This document shows positions 11,311 to 23,184 of a stretch of DNA of 64,000 nucleotides, piece after piece (position 1 is the first letter of the stretch; each line of letters starts with the position of its first letter). The notes under the pieces were generated by a model. That model ran no database searches. It had not been told where the DNA came from and saw nothing but the letters and a program-made list of their open reading frames with translations. Both the position numbers and the translations under genes were made by a program. Source of the stretch: Coix lacryma-jobi var. lacryma-jobi (Eukaryota; Streptophyta; Magnoliopsida; Poales; Poaceae). Location of the stretch: contig CM019825.1 of assembly GCA_009763385.1 (NCBI GenBank), forward strand, positions 2,170,001 to 2,234,000, given 5' to 3'.

Positions 11311-12145
11311 CCTCGTGGGTCCCCTCAAAAGGACAAGTGGAGGGTACACACACATGCTCGTGGCCGTCGACAAGTTCACCAAGTGGATCGAGGCTAAACC
11401 GATAGGTGACCCCACCTCCGAGAGGGTTGTCGAGTTCATCACCAACATCATGTACCGGTTCGGGGTGCCTAATGTCATCATCACCGACAATGGCACCCAA
11501 TTCACGGGCAAAAAGTTCATCAACTTCTGCGACAACAACAACATTCGCGTAACCTGGGCCTCGGTCGCATACCCCCAATGCAACGGGCAGGTCGAGCGCG
11601 CCAACGGCATGATACTCCATGGGCTGAAGCCGAGGCTGTTCAAAACCCTCAAGAATTTCGGAAAGGGGTGGGCTACAGAACTCCCCTCGGTGCTGTGGGG
11701 CCTCAGGACTACGCCGAGTCGAGCCACCGGGTTCACTCCGTTTTTCCTAACCTACGGCGCCGAGGCCGTCTTACCTACGGACCTCGAGTACGGCTCACCT
11801 CGACTTCGAGCCTACAACGAGCAAACCAGTGACGAAAGGCTCGCCAACGCCAAGGACCAGCTCGAGGAGGCTCGAGACGTGGCGCTCATCAACTCTGCAC
11901 GCTACCAGCAAACACTTCGATGCTACCACGACAAGCACGTGCGCAAAAGGGACCTGGCGGTGGGGGACCTCGTGCTTCGACGACTGCAAGATAATCGAGG
12001 GCGCCATAAGCTCACCCCTCCGTGGGAAGGCCCATACACCGTGGCCGAAGTGCTCAAGCCAGGCACATACAAGCTCTACGACGACCAAGGCAGGATCCTG
12101 GCGAACGCGTGGAACATATCTCAGCTACGTCGCTTCTACCCTTAA
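11311..12145 (+). pseudogene. Tat-lineage integrase core and C-terminus (continuation of pol)
   Basis: Resumes the frame interrupted at 6999. The DDE core is visible: Asp in VAVDKFTKW, Asp in IITDNGTQF and Glu in VERANGM. A GPYTVAEVL motif follows and the frame ends RRFYP-stop, with no chromodomain. Integrase inserts the cDNA copy into the genome. The catalytic residues are intact, but the frame is separated from its N-terminal half by the solo LTR and upstream RT is missing. Confidence 0.9.
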
Positions 12146-12688
12146 GGGCCTCGAGGCCTTGTTCATTTTATTGCTTTGTACAAACACGTTGAATATGAAT
12201 GGACCAACTCGTGCTCCATCTTTCATGTTCCTTAGCAACTCAAGGTAGCCTCGACCCTGCCTAGCTCAGGGTCGAGCCTCCCTCGGGGGCTGACAAGGGG
12301 GTAAACACCCCCCAGACTCCGGAAAAAACGCGTGTTTTCTTTTCAAAAATTTGACCCTCGTCTCGACTCGCGCCTCGAACGAACTAGCGACGTCTAAATC
12401 TTGAAGTACCTCGAGCCCCAAGGTCGGGGGGCGTCGACGTAGACGGGCGCCTACGCCCCCGGGCTACGGTACCCTACCTACGCCTCCCCTCGAGGGGCTC
12501 GCGACGTACCAAAGGAACACAGACTAAGTTAGCAGAAACTCGAGCTTGCGACAAAGAGAGGCGGTCAAATGCATTTGAAAAGAAAACAACTCTCTTCATA
12601 AACAAATCACATTCGGGTCTCGACGCACCCTCATTTATGTCATAAAATTCTTACAAGGGCCTCGACGCCCAAATTTGGCACGCAGGCC
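12146..12688. other. Spacer between pol stop and antisense ORF end
   Basis: Noncoding. The convergent pol (plus) and antisense (minus) reading frames end on either side of it, so it should hold the 3' ends of both transcripts. I see no clear poly(A) signal arrangement. Confidence 0.5.
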
Positions 12689-13224
12689 TCAGTCTTCGTC
12701 GGTGCGGTACTCCTCCCCAAGGTCCGCGATGGCAGGCTCGACCTCGACGCCCGAGCTCGAAGGAGGAGGGCTCCCGACACCGCTGCTGGCGTCAGGAGGC
12801 AGCACGTCCTCCTCGAAGATCTTCGCGAGCGACGTCCCCGGCCTCTCCATCTTCTCCAAAATTTTGTCGACACGGCGGTTGTTCCACTCCTCATCCTTCC
12901 CCTCGATCTCGATGAAGCCATTCGCGACAACGTGGACCGGGAAGCGGAAACCGGAGCGAACAACCGCGAGTGTCTGCTTGACGCCGTGATGGAGAGCTTG
13001 CCGGACACGGTCCCGTGCGGCTGCGTCGAAGAAGCACAAGGCGTCGACCAAGGCATCGCCCCGAGCCATTGCACCTTCTGCCGCGGCAACAGGAGGAGCA
13101 CCCCACATGGGGCCGAGCCGATCGAGAGAAGAGCGAGCCCGCTCCGCCACCATCGTCTCGTCTTGGAGCTGGTCCAAGAGAGCCTGGTTTGTCTCACGGA
13201 GCTCCTCGACCGTCTTCTCGACCC
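12689..13224 (-). pseudogene. Antisense ORF of the Tat element, last exon
   Basis: Starts after a minus-strand acceptor (GTTGCGCAG|GGGTCGAG) and continues the upstream coiled coil in frame: VEKTVEELRETNQALLDQLQ. It then reads a helical segment (AARDRVRQALHHGVKQTLAV) and ends with the acidic LGEEYRTDED before the stop. Antisense ORFs downstream of pol are known in Grande/Retand-type Tat elements and their function is unresolved. The exon is intact, but the gene is split by the nested chromovirus. Confidence 0.7.
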
Positions 13225-13306
13225 CTGCGCAACAAACAAGGAAGAGTGAGCCTGCGGCGTAACAAAGAACTTCGAGAACCAAACAAGAACAAGGTGTAAG
13301 CCTCAC

Positions 13307-14536
13307 CGTCGCAGTGTTGCCCCAGTGCGGCGAGGTCGCTGGTCAGGCCCTCAGCACGCTGCTCCAGCCTGCGCTTCTCCGTCAGCGTGAGGAGCTTCTC
13401 GGACCTAAGGTCCTCGATCAGCCGGCCCGCCTCTACCAGGGCCAGATCCTTGCGGATCACCTCCTGCCGCGCCGCCCCCTCGGCAGCTCGGGCGGTGGCG
13501 GCACCACTCACGGCGTCTTCGGCCTCTTTTCTTGCCACCTCCGCTGCGGTCCGGGCGGCGGCGGCCTCGCCACGGGCGTCAGCAGCCTCCTGCTTCGCTG
13601 CCTCGGCTTCAGCCCGGGCAGAGGTGGCCTCGCTTCGAGCATCCGCGGCCTCCTTCCTCGACGCTTCGAGAACGGCGGCGGCCTCCTCCTTGGACCGGGC
13701 GACCTCGCCTCGAGCCACCCGGACCTCCGCCTCCGCCTCGTTAAGCCGGCTCGCCATCTGGGCGTTCCGGCTCAGCTCCGCGCGGAGATCTCGAAGCTCC
13801 GCCTCGGCCCGCTCGAGGGCGGCTGACACCTGTGCGGATCGGCCCGCCTCCTCGGAGCAGGACCGCTCCGCCTCCGCCATAAGCGCGGCCACCTCCCGGA
13901 AGATGGACCGCACCTCGCGCGGTGCCCCCCGCTGGGCCGGCAGCTCGATGGGAACCACGGCAAGGGGCGGGCTCAGTGGGACGGGAAACGGCCATATCGG
14001 CCGGTCGAGCTCGATGTCGGGCAGATCCGCCTCCGCCTCGAGCTGCCCCAACAGCGACCCGCCGCCCGACGGCACGAGCCCCGACTCCCTCCGTCCCTCC
14101 GTCGGCGCTTCCTGTTGCGGATCGGTCGAGGGAAGGCTCGACCCCGGGCCCTCTTCCCTGGCCGGGCCCTCCGGCGCCTTGTCAGCGCTGGCCGACACGA
14201 CGGGCGCCCCCACCGTCATCGAGCCCGCGGCGAGGAGCGGCCCCTGCTCTAGCTCGTTCAGGAGGTCCTCCACCGTCGGCTCCTTCTCCGCCGACGCCTC
14301 TCCCCCCCTTCCCTCCTCCGCAGCCCGGCCCGTGCTGGTTGGAGCCACAAGGGGCGCAGTCTCCTCAGCCCCAGACGGCGGGGCCGTGCTCGCCCCAGGC
14401 GCTTCCCCCAGAACAACCGTCATGGTGAGGGGAAGGATGGCGCTCCCAGTTGGCACCATCGCAGGAGGAGGAGGGGGAGGAGGCAGCGCTTCGGCGGATA
14501 CGGTGGTGGCAGGCTCGATGCCATGAGCTGAGGCCC
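13307..14536 (-). pseudogene. Antisense ORF exon: long alanine/glutamate-rich coiled coil
   Basis: Bounded on the minus strand by acceptor TTTTGCAG|GGGC and donor CGACG|GTGAGG. The N-terminal half is Pro/Ala-rich and low in structure. The second half is a long heptad-like coiled coil (EAEVRVARGEVARSKEEAAA and repeated A-x-x-EAA-x-AR units). The phase joins correctly to the exons on both sides. This architecture fits a plant putative gypsy-type transposon protein (Transposase_28 family C-terminal part). Confidence 0.7.
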
Positions 14537-14579
14537 CTGCAAAACGAGATGATGGAGATGTCAGAACCAGGAAGAGTAC

Positions 14580-14791
14580 CTCGACCCCTATGGTCGATGG
14601 CGACGGCCTCACCAAAATTTGCGACGATCATCCGGCCCCCTCGAGCCAGGGCAGCTCGGGCCTTCTCCAGCCAAGCGGCCTCTCTAGCGGAGGAAGGTGC
14701 CGTACCTCGAGGTGTCTGTGCCTCGACGGGGCTCGAGGCCTTGGCCCGCTTGGACGAAGCGAGGTCCACCTCCTGGAAGGAGCGCTTCCCC
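14580..14791 (-). pseudogene. Antisense ORF short exon
   Basis: Acceptor TTCTCAG|GGGG and donor GTCGAG|GTACTC on the minus strand keep one frame with the neighbouring exons. It includes KRSFQEVDLASSKRAK, WLEKARAALARGGRM and NFGEAVAID. It has no recognised domain and is supported mainly by splice sites and phase. Confidence 0.6.
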
Positions 14792-14873
14792 CTGAGAAGA
14801 TGGAGATGGCACGCTTCATTAAGAGCGAAGAAGCGAAGCCTCACTACCGACGAGACCCAAGGAAACTACTCAC

Positions 14874-15922
14874 CCGAAGCGGCGGCTGGGCCTCTTCCCG
14901 GAGTCGCCGGACCCACTCGGGGGCTTCGAGCCCACCCCACGGCTCGAGCCCTGCGCTTGGGCCGTCTCCGCAGGGCTGGGATGGGGGGAGGGCTCCCGAC
15001 GCCTCCCATGGCTCGACCTCGAGGGAGAGCCCTCCTTCCGCCCCACATCGCGGGAGGGCGACCGTACCGCCCTCGTGCTGACGTCGTGGCGCTCGCCCCG
15101 GCGTGGGCTCCGGGACCTGCTCCGGCGCCCGCGCTGGTGGTCGCGCCCTCCTGCGTCCGCTTCCGCGTCCCGGCGGCGATGCGGCGACAGACTCCGGGGG
15201 CGCTCGCGCCCCTGGTCACGAGACGCTCGGGGGCTCCCTCCCCGACGCTCATGATGGCGCGGGCTCGACGCCTCTTCTTGGCGCCCACTCCTCCGCGGGC
15301 TCGACGGCGCCCTTGACGGCTCGCGGGGGTCGGGCCCGGAGCCCTTCTCGACCTGTCGGCCGCCTCTCGAGGCCCGACCCCTCTCGAGACCCCCCGTCTG
15401 GGCTGACGCGGGGGCGGCCTCCGTTGGCGCTGTGGCAGAGGCGCTCCGGGTCCGGGGCTTCCTTACGACCGGGGGCACATCCGGCGCGGAGCTCGACGGA
15501 CCTCGGGCCCCCGACGAGGCAGAGATCGGCGCCGCCTTCCGCGGCTGCGCCCCGCGCGCCCCTTTTGACGGCGGGACCTCCAGTGTACCCTCCTGCACAG
15601 AGGAGCAGTCAGCCCTGTCATCGACGAGCCCCGCGCGCATCAAGCGTGCATCCATCCCCTCGTCGTCGTCCTCCTCCTCGTCACTACTCTCCTCCTCCGA
15701 GCTCGAGGAGCTCAGCTCGGGGGACCCGTCCCCAGGCTGACGGTTACGACGAGCCTTCGCCAATCTCTGCTCCCGAGCTAAGCGACGCAAGTTTTTATCT
15801 TTCTCTTTCTTCTTTTTGGCATCCTTGCTCTCCTTGTCCTTTTGAGCAGAAAGGCGCCTCACCTGAGCATCCGCGGCGTCCTCCCTCACCGGGGGCCTCG
15901 ACGCACGACAAGTAAATGCCCC
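14874..15922 (-). pseudogene. Antisense ORF exon: lysine-rich, acidic and RS-rich
   Basis: Acceptor CTTTCTTCAG|GGGG and donor TTCGG|GTGAGT bound one frame. In order: a basic KDAKKKKEKDKNLRRLAREQ block (nuclear-localisation-like), an acidic tract SSSSSEEESSDEEEDDDEG, then a long Arg/Ser-rich region (RGRRSRSRSPRRGER, SRSSHGRRREPS). RS repeats resemble splicing-factor tails, which suggests a nuclear RNA-linked protein. This is composition only, not homology. Confidence 0.65.
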
Positions 15923-16031
15923 CTGAAGAAAGGAGAAGCGTGATGAGACAAACCACAAGACGGATGCAAACGGGTGGAAGGAGGAAGAAGGGGGAGGAGG
16001 CTCGAGATAGCTCGACTCGAGGGAGGCTTAC

Positions 16032-16299
16032 CAGGTCGAGACATCCCTCGTCGGGTGCCATCGCAACCAGGTGGGAGAGTTCAGGGACGAACGGCCCCTG
16101 GATCGTGATCGACACCCGGGAGACGCCCTCGTTCCGGGACAGCCTCTCTCCGGCCATCCTCGAGCGGTTGAGCGCCTCGAGCTGAGCCTGCGGGCCCATC
16201 TCGTGCATAAGAAGGGGGCGGTCCGCCAGCGGAAGGACTCTTCGCTGGTGGAACGCCCAAATGACCGCTTGCACGGTCAGCTTCTTCTCATCCACCAGC
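16032..16299 (-). pseudogene. Antisense ORF exon, C-terminal side of the nested-insertion break
   Basis: Reads TLVDEKKLTVQAVIWAFHQR and IQGPFVPELSHLVAMAPDEG, then a donor (GACCTG|GTAAGC). Upstream it is cut by the chromovirus. Its frame joins that of 31778-32459 across the single target-site copy GTCTT, confirming that the two belong to one exon. The peptide is typical of the putative gypsy-type transposon (Transposase_28) proteins of grasses. Confidence 0.75.
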
Positions 16300-16304
16300 G
16301 TCTT

Positions 16305-19300
16305 TGTGACAGAACCGACCAATTTGTACCAGATTAAGCACCGAATCGCTGCTTTCACAGAGACTACGAGTACTTAAGCTCGTACAAACCCGGTAGTCCG
16401 GAAATCTCGAAGGATTTCAAGTCATTCAACTTTAACCAAGATCGTAATAGATTAGCGTACATGCCCACAAGGTACATTCAGTTCGCACATAGTTCAAATA
16501 CATCGGAGTTCGATAGTTATTACAAACCATAGTTTCGAATTCAAGCGGAAGCAACATAGTTTTGAAACACAAGTCCTTGGTTCACAATACGGTGCCATAT
16601 GCCTGATCTGTCCACAAAAGCATCAGGAAAGATAAGGATTGACCATGCCCATGGTCTAGTCACTGCCCTCGACGGGATACAGACAGTTCTCGCAGTAGCC
16701 GAAGAAACACTGCCCATCTGCAACAACAAGGGATAGCACCCTGAGTACGAGAAGGTACTCAGCTAGACTTACCCGTCATAAACCGGAAATAATTGACACC
16801 AAGGATTATGCAAGGCTGTATCTGAGGTTGGCCACACTTACCTTTTTGCATAAAAGCATTTTATTATTAAATAGTCCTCATTAGAGCATTAGCAGTCACT
16901 TTTATGTAATCAGCCTGATTATCTAGATTTGCACCTGATCTAGAGCAAACACTTGACTATTTATTCAAGCAAGAGTGACTATTTCATCAATAGCCTTTCA
17001 GATTCACCAACCATAACCATCATTAATTCCATATATTACTACGGTAACACATGCTCAGTCAAGTTACTCACTAACCAGGAGCGATGGCGATTATAATCGA
17101 TTCCTACCAGCTGGGGACAAAATGTCGCACACTCGCCCGACACACCCTGCCAGGCGGCCGTTGGCGACCACTCAGGAGGTTCGAGAACCCAAATCGCGGG
17201 ACGGCCATGGACCCTTCTACACCGAGGGTTATCTCAATGCCAGGTCGCTCAAGCTATTAACTGCCCACGGTCATGCCAGGTCGATCAGGCCCTGCCTGCC
17301 CTCGGACCATGCCAGGTCGATCAGAATAGTTGCCCACGGTACATGTAAGGCCCTGGGTGTTAGGCGTCAACGTCTCCGTCACCGGCTCGAAACACCTTAC
17401 TCGGCTTCACGGGAGGTACTCCGACCTACTCCGTTAAGTGATTGACGCGTTCAAAATGACTGAGGTGTGCCTTCGTCGGGTCCTAATCGACACAGACGGG
17501 AGACTACTAGCACACAGAACCCATGTCCTGCTGCTCCTACATCCCGCCCGGTCTCAGATTGATTAACACATGGTTCTCTCCATGATAGCACCAGGCTAAA
17601 CATGTTTAGTATCCACCTATATGCGGGGGACAGGAAATCACCCGACTTTTACCGGTCTAAGCAGGGCTAAGCATATAATCGAGCCTAGACCTAACAGGGA
17701 TCACAAGATAATATTTGCAGGTGGACAAGGATAATTAATCAATGCAGCAACGGTATCACACAACTCCTATGACCTAATGCAACAATCATATCAGGTTAAC
17801 TTGTAAACGGTAATTTGCAAACCGTAGGAGAAAAATGCTCCGGGGCTTGCCTCGCTCGAAGTCGGCGGGGCGGTGATCACGGCACTCCGGCAGGTCCTCA
17901 GCGTCTCCTTCTGGGATCCCCTCCTCGGTTGTCTCCTCCTGACGCTGCTCCTCCGGCGGGTCTTGGGCTTCGACTACCGACCCTGCATGATGCGGTACAT
18001 GAATGAATAACATGAATGCACATGGGATGCACGGTGATGCAACATGGAGTAACAATTCAGGAGATAAGCACATGTCATCTACTGCTACTCTTCAACAAGG
18101 TAGTCAACATCATCCCAACTATATAACCTATCAAGATCAACTTGTTAAGCGATGTTGTCACCACATCAAAGTCTACTTAACGGGTTTATTACCCTCTAAA
18201 TATTTGTAGAATTAAATCTAGTTAATTAGGCCTATAGCAGTAACCTATCCTAGGCAGCTTCATAAAAATCTATAAAAATTACTGGAGATTAATAGTACTT
18301 AATCTAACCCTCTGTCCAAATTTCATCCCATTTGGACCTAGACTCTATCCCCTATGAAAAAGACAAAATCTATCATGAACAGGTGCTTTGAACTACTCAC
18401 CCTAGCAACAAGTGTCAAACCACAGATTTCTTATTTTTCTACTGAACTTCCTAGCATAAGAGCAATGTGCTTAATTTCTCAGGTTCATATTCCTCATATT
18501 TTAATTGTTACAAAATAAACAAGGAAACAGTATTTAACCATTTTAGTTACTACTGCTAAAGTATTTCACAAGCAACCTCATCTTATATTTTTCTCTGAAG
18601 CTACTCATCCATACAAACCTAACAAAACTGGAATCACATTTTTCCGACTCATACTTGATTAGTTATGCATTTTCCAAGTTATCAGCACTTTTCTAATTTA
18701 AATAAATCTACACATAAAAGTATTACCAACAATGCAATTAACATCCTTCACAGGTAGATCTAATCATGCTTAACACAACAAAATTTGTTTCACAGGATTT
18801 GGACTTAAAATGAGCCTTGTGGGAATTTTGAAGCCTTTACATGAATTCTGCAAAACACACTAAAAAGGGAAACTCAATCCTATACGCTACAGACTTCGGC
18901 CGAGGCTCAAGACACGGCTTCGGCACGTCTGGTGCGACTCGCCCGAGGCTCAGACGAAGGCTTCGGCACGTTCAGCGCGATTCGGCTGAGGCCCGAGGCT
19001 CAGACACAATTTTCCGATTCGCCCGAGGCCCGAGGCTCCTATTCAGCCGAGGCTACTGACTCAACCGAGACTAACTGACTTGGCTCGACTCAACCGAGGC
19101 TTACTGACTTGGCTCGACTCAACTGAGGCTTACACAACCGACCCGATCGAGGCTCGAGGCGAAGGCTCGGTTCATCCGACTTACCGAGGCCTACGGCAAC
19201 CAGGCTCTTCCCTTTTCTGCTAGTCGGGGCCCGCTGGTCAGGGCGACCAAGCTTCCGAGGCCAGGCTCGGCACGTTACCGCGCGAGGCCAGGCTCGGCAG

Positions 19301-20752
19301 TCAACGGCGGAGTTTGGCGCCGTGGTCGTTGACCGGCCCTAACTCGTCGACGGCGACACTTCGGACGACACTGAGACCATCGTTGGGTGCGGGTTTACGA
19401 GACGAACACGACCGACTAACTGGCTGAGCCAGAGGGATACCGGAGCAAGCTCGACGGCGGCCATGGCGGAGCGGCGGCTCTGCGACTCGGCGGCGGAACT
19501 CTCCCCGGCGGCTTGCGACTCGGCAAGGCTAGCACTAGCCCACGCAAGACCTAAGCAACCTATTGGAGCAACTCCCAGGCTTCGGCATCCCCGGCATTGC
19601 CCGGCGCTATGCACGGCGGCGGTCCATGACGGACACAGCGCGACTGGCCCGTGGTCCGGCGAGCTCAGGGCGCGAGAGGGGTCTCCATTTGACTCTAAGC
19701 TACTACGGCGGTAGAGAAGACTAGAACATGGCTCGGTTTGGGATGGCTTGGCCGGAGATGACCGGTCCACATGAAGGTCGCGGTGGCGGCCATGGCGGAA
19801 GCTTGCGGACGGCGTCCGCTGTTCCGGCAGCTAGAGAGGAAGAGAGGTGAAACCAACCTTTGCCGGAGAAAAAGGAGGTCACGGCGGAGAAACTGGCGGG
19901 AGGAATCGAGCGGCGGTGAGCGGTGGAGCGAGTAATCGCTCGCCGAGGTTCAGCGGGCGGCGGCGGAAATGGCGGCGGCGCTCCGCTCTGTGAAGGTGGG
20001 TGGAGTGGAGTGGACTTCCTGGCTTGCAAGCTCAAGGCGGACAAGGCAAAAGGAACAAGTGCCTGGGTGTGTTACACCTGGCCAGTTCCCGTCGGGGGAA
20101 CTCCCGACCGGACGCGGCGGCGTCAGGCGTCGAGCTCCACGCGGCGGGCATGCACCGAGCTCCTGGGCGTCGTGGCGAGTTTGGGCACAAACCACGGGCG
20201 GCGATGACGGTGGTTTGGCCGGCCAGCGAGGCGGTCTCGCGGCGGCGACAGGCTCGGTCGGCGCGGAGGGAGCGGCGCACGCGCGGGGAGGAAGAGAGGG
20301 ACTGACCGGTGGGGTCCACGGTCAAGATTAAACTAAAGAGGTTTTGTTTCAAACTTTGATGCTCTATAACTTCTAAACTAGACCGAACTAGGAAAAGGTC
20401 CCAACAGCAAAGTTGCTTAGAATTTTGTAAGGAACAAATCATCCTTAAGGCTCCAGTCCAAATTCTGTTGTTTAAAAGAAATTTAGTGCTAAACCATTTT
20501 TTCTAATGCAAGAAATCCTAACTAAAAAGCTTTTTCTGAGAAAGTGCTTTAAAGCAAAGTTGTTCCCCTCATCAAGATCTACAACTTTGTTATAAGGCAC
20601 TTGGTCAGAAACAGTAAGCATAACAAGGTTACACTAGAGACCAAACAAGGACTTAAGCCTTCAACAAACATATGCACATGAAATGATGAGATGCTATGCT
20701 TATGCCATGCCAAATTATGCATTTAGGGATTGCTTAACACCGGGGTGTTACA
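16305..20752 (-). repeat. 3' LTR of the nested chromovirus
   Basis: Plus-strand ends TGTGACAGAACC...GGGTGTTACA. Nearly identical to 27319-31777. It holds CGAGGCTC-rich stretches and many chance open frames, which I do not regard as genes. Confidence 0.95.
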
Positions 20753-20754
20753 GC

Positions 20755-20768
20755 CCTCCCCTCCTTAA
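20755..20768 (-). other. Polypurine tract of the nested chromovirus
   Basis: On the minus strand AAGGAGGGGAGGG lies two bases before the TGTAACACC start of the 3' LTR, the expected primer position for plus-strand DNA synthesis. Confidence 0.85.
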
Positions 20769-20787
20769 AGGAATCTCGTCCCGAGAT

Positions 20788-23184
20788 TTAAGTTACTAAC
20801 CATTTCTTAAAGAAGTGGGGATATACTTCTCTTAGATAGTCTTCTGTTTCCCAAGTGGCATCTCGATCATCTTGCTCACTCCAAGATACCTTGTACTGCT
20901 TCACTATTCTTCCGCGAGTTATCCTTTCTTTTTCATCAAGCACTCGGTGCGGCTCTACTGAGTAAGTGAGGTCGGATTGTAACTTGATGTTGGCTGGTTG
21001 TACTTCCTCTTCTGGAACTCGAAGACATCTCTTCAATTGCGACACATGGAATACAGGGAATATAGCCTTCAAATGTTCAGGTAACTGTAGTTGATAAGCC
21101 ACTTTTCCCCTCCTTTCCATTATCCTGTAGGGTCCCACAAACCTTGGCGCTAACTTTCTTTTCACGCCAAAACGTTTAACTCCTTTCATGGGTGATACTT
21201 TCAAGTACACATAGTCACCTACTTTGAATTCAAGCGGCCTTCTTCGCTTATCGGCATAGCTCTTCTGTCGAGACTGGGCAGCGGCTATGTTTTGTTGGAT
21301 TATTCTAACTTGTTCTTCTGCTTCCTTGACAAAATCATTTCCATAGTAACGACTTTCTCCTGATTCAACCCAACTTATTGGTGTTCTGCATCTTCTGCCA
21401 TACAGAGCTTCAAAAGGTGCCATCTGAATGCTTTCTTGATAACTATTGTTGTAAGCAAATTCTGCTAATGGCAACCATTTCTCCCAAGAACCTTTTGCTG
21501 ATAAAACACAGGCTCTTAACATATCCTCTAAAATCTGATTTACCCTTTCCGTTTGCCCTGATGTCTGAGGATGGTAAGCTGAGCTATGGATTAACTTAGT
21601 ACCTAACTCTTTTTGCAGTTTCTCCCAGAATGGTGCAGTAAACTGCGTTCCACGATCCGAAACTATGACCTTGGGTATACCATGTAATCGTACAATCTGA
21701 TTGACATAGATCTCTGCATAGTCCGGTGCTCGATAACAAGATTTAACTGGTATGAAATGAGCGGTCTTGGTGAGACGATCCACAATTACCCAAATCGAAT
21801 CGTTTCCCTTCTGAGTGGTAGGCAAACCGGTGATAAAGTCCATACTCACTTCTTCCCACTTCCATTCAGGTATTGATAAAGGTTGAAGTGTTCCGGCTGG
21901 CTTCAGGTGAATAGCCTTCACCCGACAACACGTGTCGCATCTGGCTACATATGCGGCAATTTCCTTCTTCATTTTGGTCCACCAAAATCTTGGACGCAAA
22001 TCTTGATACATCTTAGTGCTCCCGGGATGGATAGACAATTTAGAAAGGTGAGCCTCGTCCATGATCTGATTTTTCAGTTCCCTATTCTTGGGTACCACTA
22101 GGCGATTATCAAACCATAACACTCCCTTATCATCAACTCGGAAATGTTTTACGGGTTCAGTGGCAGCCCTTAGCTTTTCTTTGATATAGTAGATTCCCTT
22201 GTCTGTTTTCTGCCCTTCTAGAATCTGGTCAACTAAGATGCTCTGCAGCTCGATGTGACGCAGGATCACAGGGTGTACGAGACTAAACTCGTCCTCTGGT
22301 TGTAACCTTAAGTTATTACAGTGCGACTTCCGACTCAGAGCATCAGCAACCACATTTGCTTTTCCAGGGTGATAATGTATCTGCAAATTGTAATCCTTAA
22401 TCAATTCAAGCCATCTTCTCTGCCTCATATTCAACTCCGGTTGAGTGAAGATATACTTGAGACTCTTATGATCAGTGTACATATTGCAGACATTTCCTAG
22501 CAAATAGTGCCTCCAGATCTTCAGAGCGTGCACCACAGCAGCTAATTCCAAATCATGCGTAGGATAATTTATCTCATGTTTTCTCAACTGTCGTGAAGCA
22601 TAAGCAATCACTCTGCCTTCTTGCATAAGAACACACCCTAAACCAACTTTTGATGCGTCGCAGAAGACATCAAACGGCTTCTCGATATCTGGTTGAGCTA
22701 AGACAGGGGCAGTGGTTAACAGTTTCCGCAAGGTACAGAAAGCTGTTTCACACTTCTCTGTCCACTCAAACTTCTGATCCTTCTGAAGCAAACTTGTCAT
22801 GGGCTTGGCAATTTTGGAGAAATCTGGAATGAAACGACGGTAATACCCTGCTAAACCGAGAAAACTCCGAATCTCCCCAACTGAAGTTGGAGCTTCCCAG
22901 TCCATTACTTCTTGTACCTTGCTAGGGTCCACAGAGATTCCTTTCTCCGACAGGATGTGACCAAGGAATTGTACTTGCTTCATCCAAAATTCACATTTGC
23001 TAAACTTAGCATAAAGTTTATGCTCTCGTAGCCTTGTCAAAACGATCCTCAAATGTTTTGCATGGTCGTCCGGGTTCTCCGAATAAACCAAAATGTCATC
23101 AATGAATACCACTACAAACTTATCTAGTTCTGGCATGAATACCGAGTTCATCAAACTCATAAAGTAAGCCGGAGCATTTGTCAA
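20788..23184 (-). CDS. pol: Chromovirus pol, C-terminal part: RT, RNase H, integrase, chromodomain
   Basis: A 798-residue frame that continues the upstream gag-pol after a one-base frameshift, so its first Met is not a true start. In order: RT catalytic VVFIDDILVYSE (about residues 25-36); RNase H (FDVFCDASKVGLGCVL, YTDHKSLKYIF, about 170-275); an integrase zinc finger (HLSKLSIHPGS...CDTCCRVK); the DDE core (Asp in MDFITGLP, Asp in VSDRGTQFT, Glu in QTERVNQIL); GPYRIMERRG; and a C-terminal chromodomain (HRVLDEKERITRGRIVKQYK, then WSEQDDRDATWETEDYL). Chromodomains bind modified histone tails and steer integration. All catalytic residues seen are conserved. Confidence 0.95.
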   Translation of the reverse strand: MTNAPAYFMSLMNSVFMPELDKFVVVFIDDILVYSENPDDHAKHLRIVLTRLREHKLYAKFSKCEFWMKQVQFLGHILSEKGISVDPSKVQEVMDWEAPTSVGEIRSFLGLAGYYRRFIPDFSKIAKPMTSLLQKDQKFEWTEKCETAFCTLRKLLTTAPVLAQPDIEKPFDVFCDASKVGLGCVLMQEGRVIAYASRQLRKHEINYPTHDLELAAVVHALKIWRHYLLGNVCNMYTDHKSLKYIFTQPELNMRQRRWLELIKDYNLQIHYHPGKANVVADALSRKSHCNNLRLQPEDEFSLVHPVILRHIELQSILVDQILEGQKTDKGIYYIKEKLRAATEPVKHFRVDDKGVLWFDNRLVVPKNRELKNQIMDEAHLSKLSIHPGSTKMYQDLRPRFWWTKMKKEIAAYVARCDTCCRVKAIHLKPAGTLQPLSIPEWKWEEVSMDFITGLPTTQKGNDSIWVIVDRLTKTAHFIPVKSCYRAPDYAEIYVNQIVRLHGIPKVIVSDRGTQFTAPFWEKLQKELGTKLIHSSAYHPQTSGQTERVNQILEDMLRACVLSAKGSWEKWLPLAEFAYNNSYQESIQMAPFEALYGRRCRTPISWVESGESRYYGNDFVKEAEEQVRIIQQNIAAAQSRQKSYADKRRRPLEFKVGDYVYLKVSPMKGVKRFGVKRKLAPRFVGPYRIMERRGKVAYQLQLPEHLKAIFPVFHVSQLKRCLRVPEEEVQPANIKLQSDLTYSVEPHRVLDEKERITRGRIVKQYKVSWSEQDDRDATWETEDYLREVYPHFFKKWLVT

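Noticed and set aside
13387..14526. Long plus-strand Ala/Ser-rich frame opposite the coiled-coil exon
   Set aside because: Shadow of the minus-strand antisense ORF. The minus strand has heptad structure and matching splice sites; this strand has neither.
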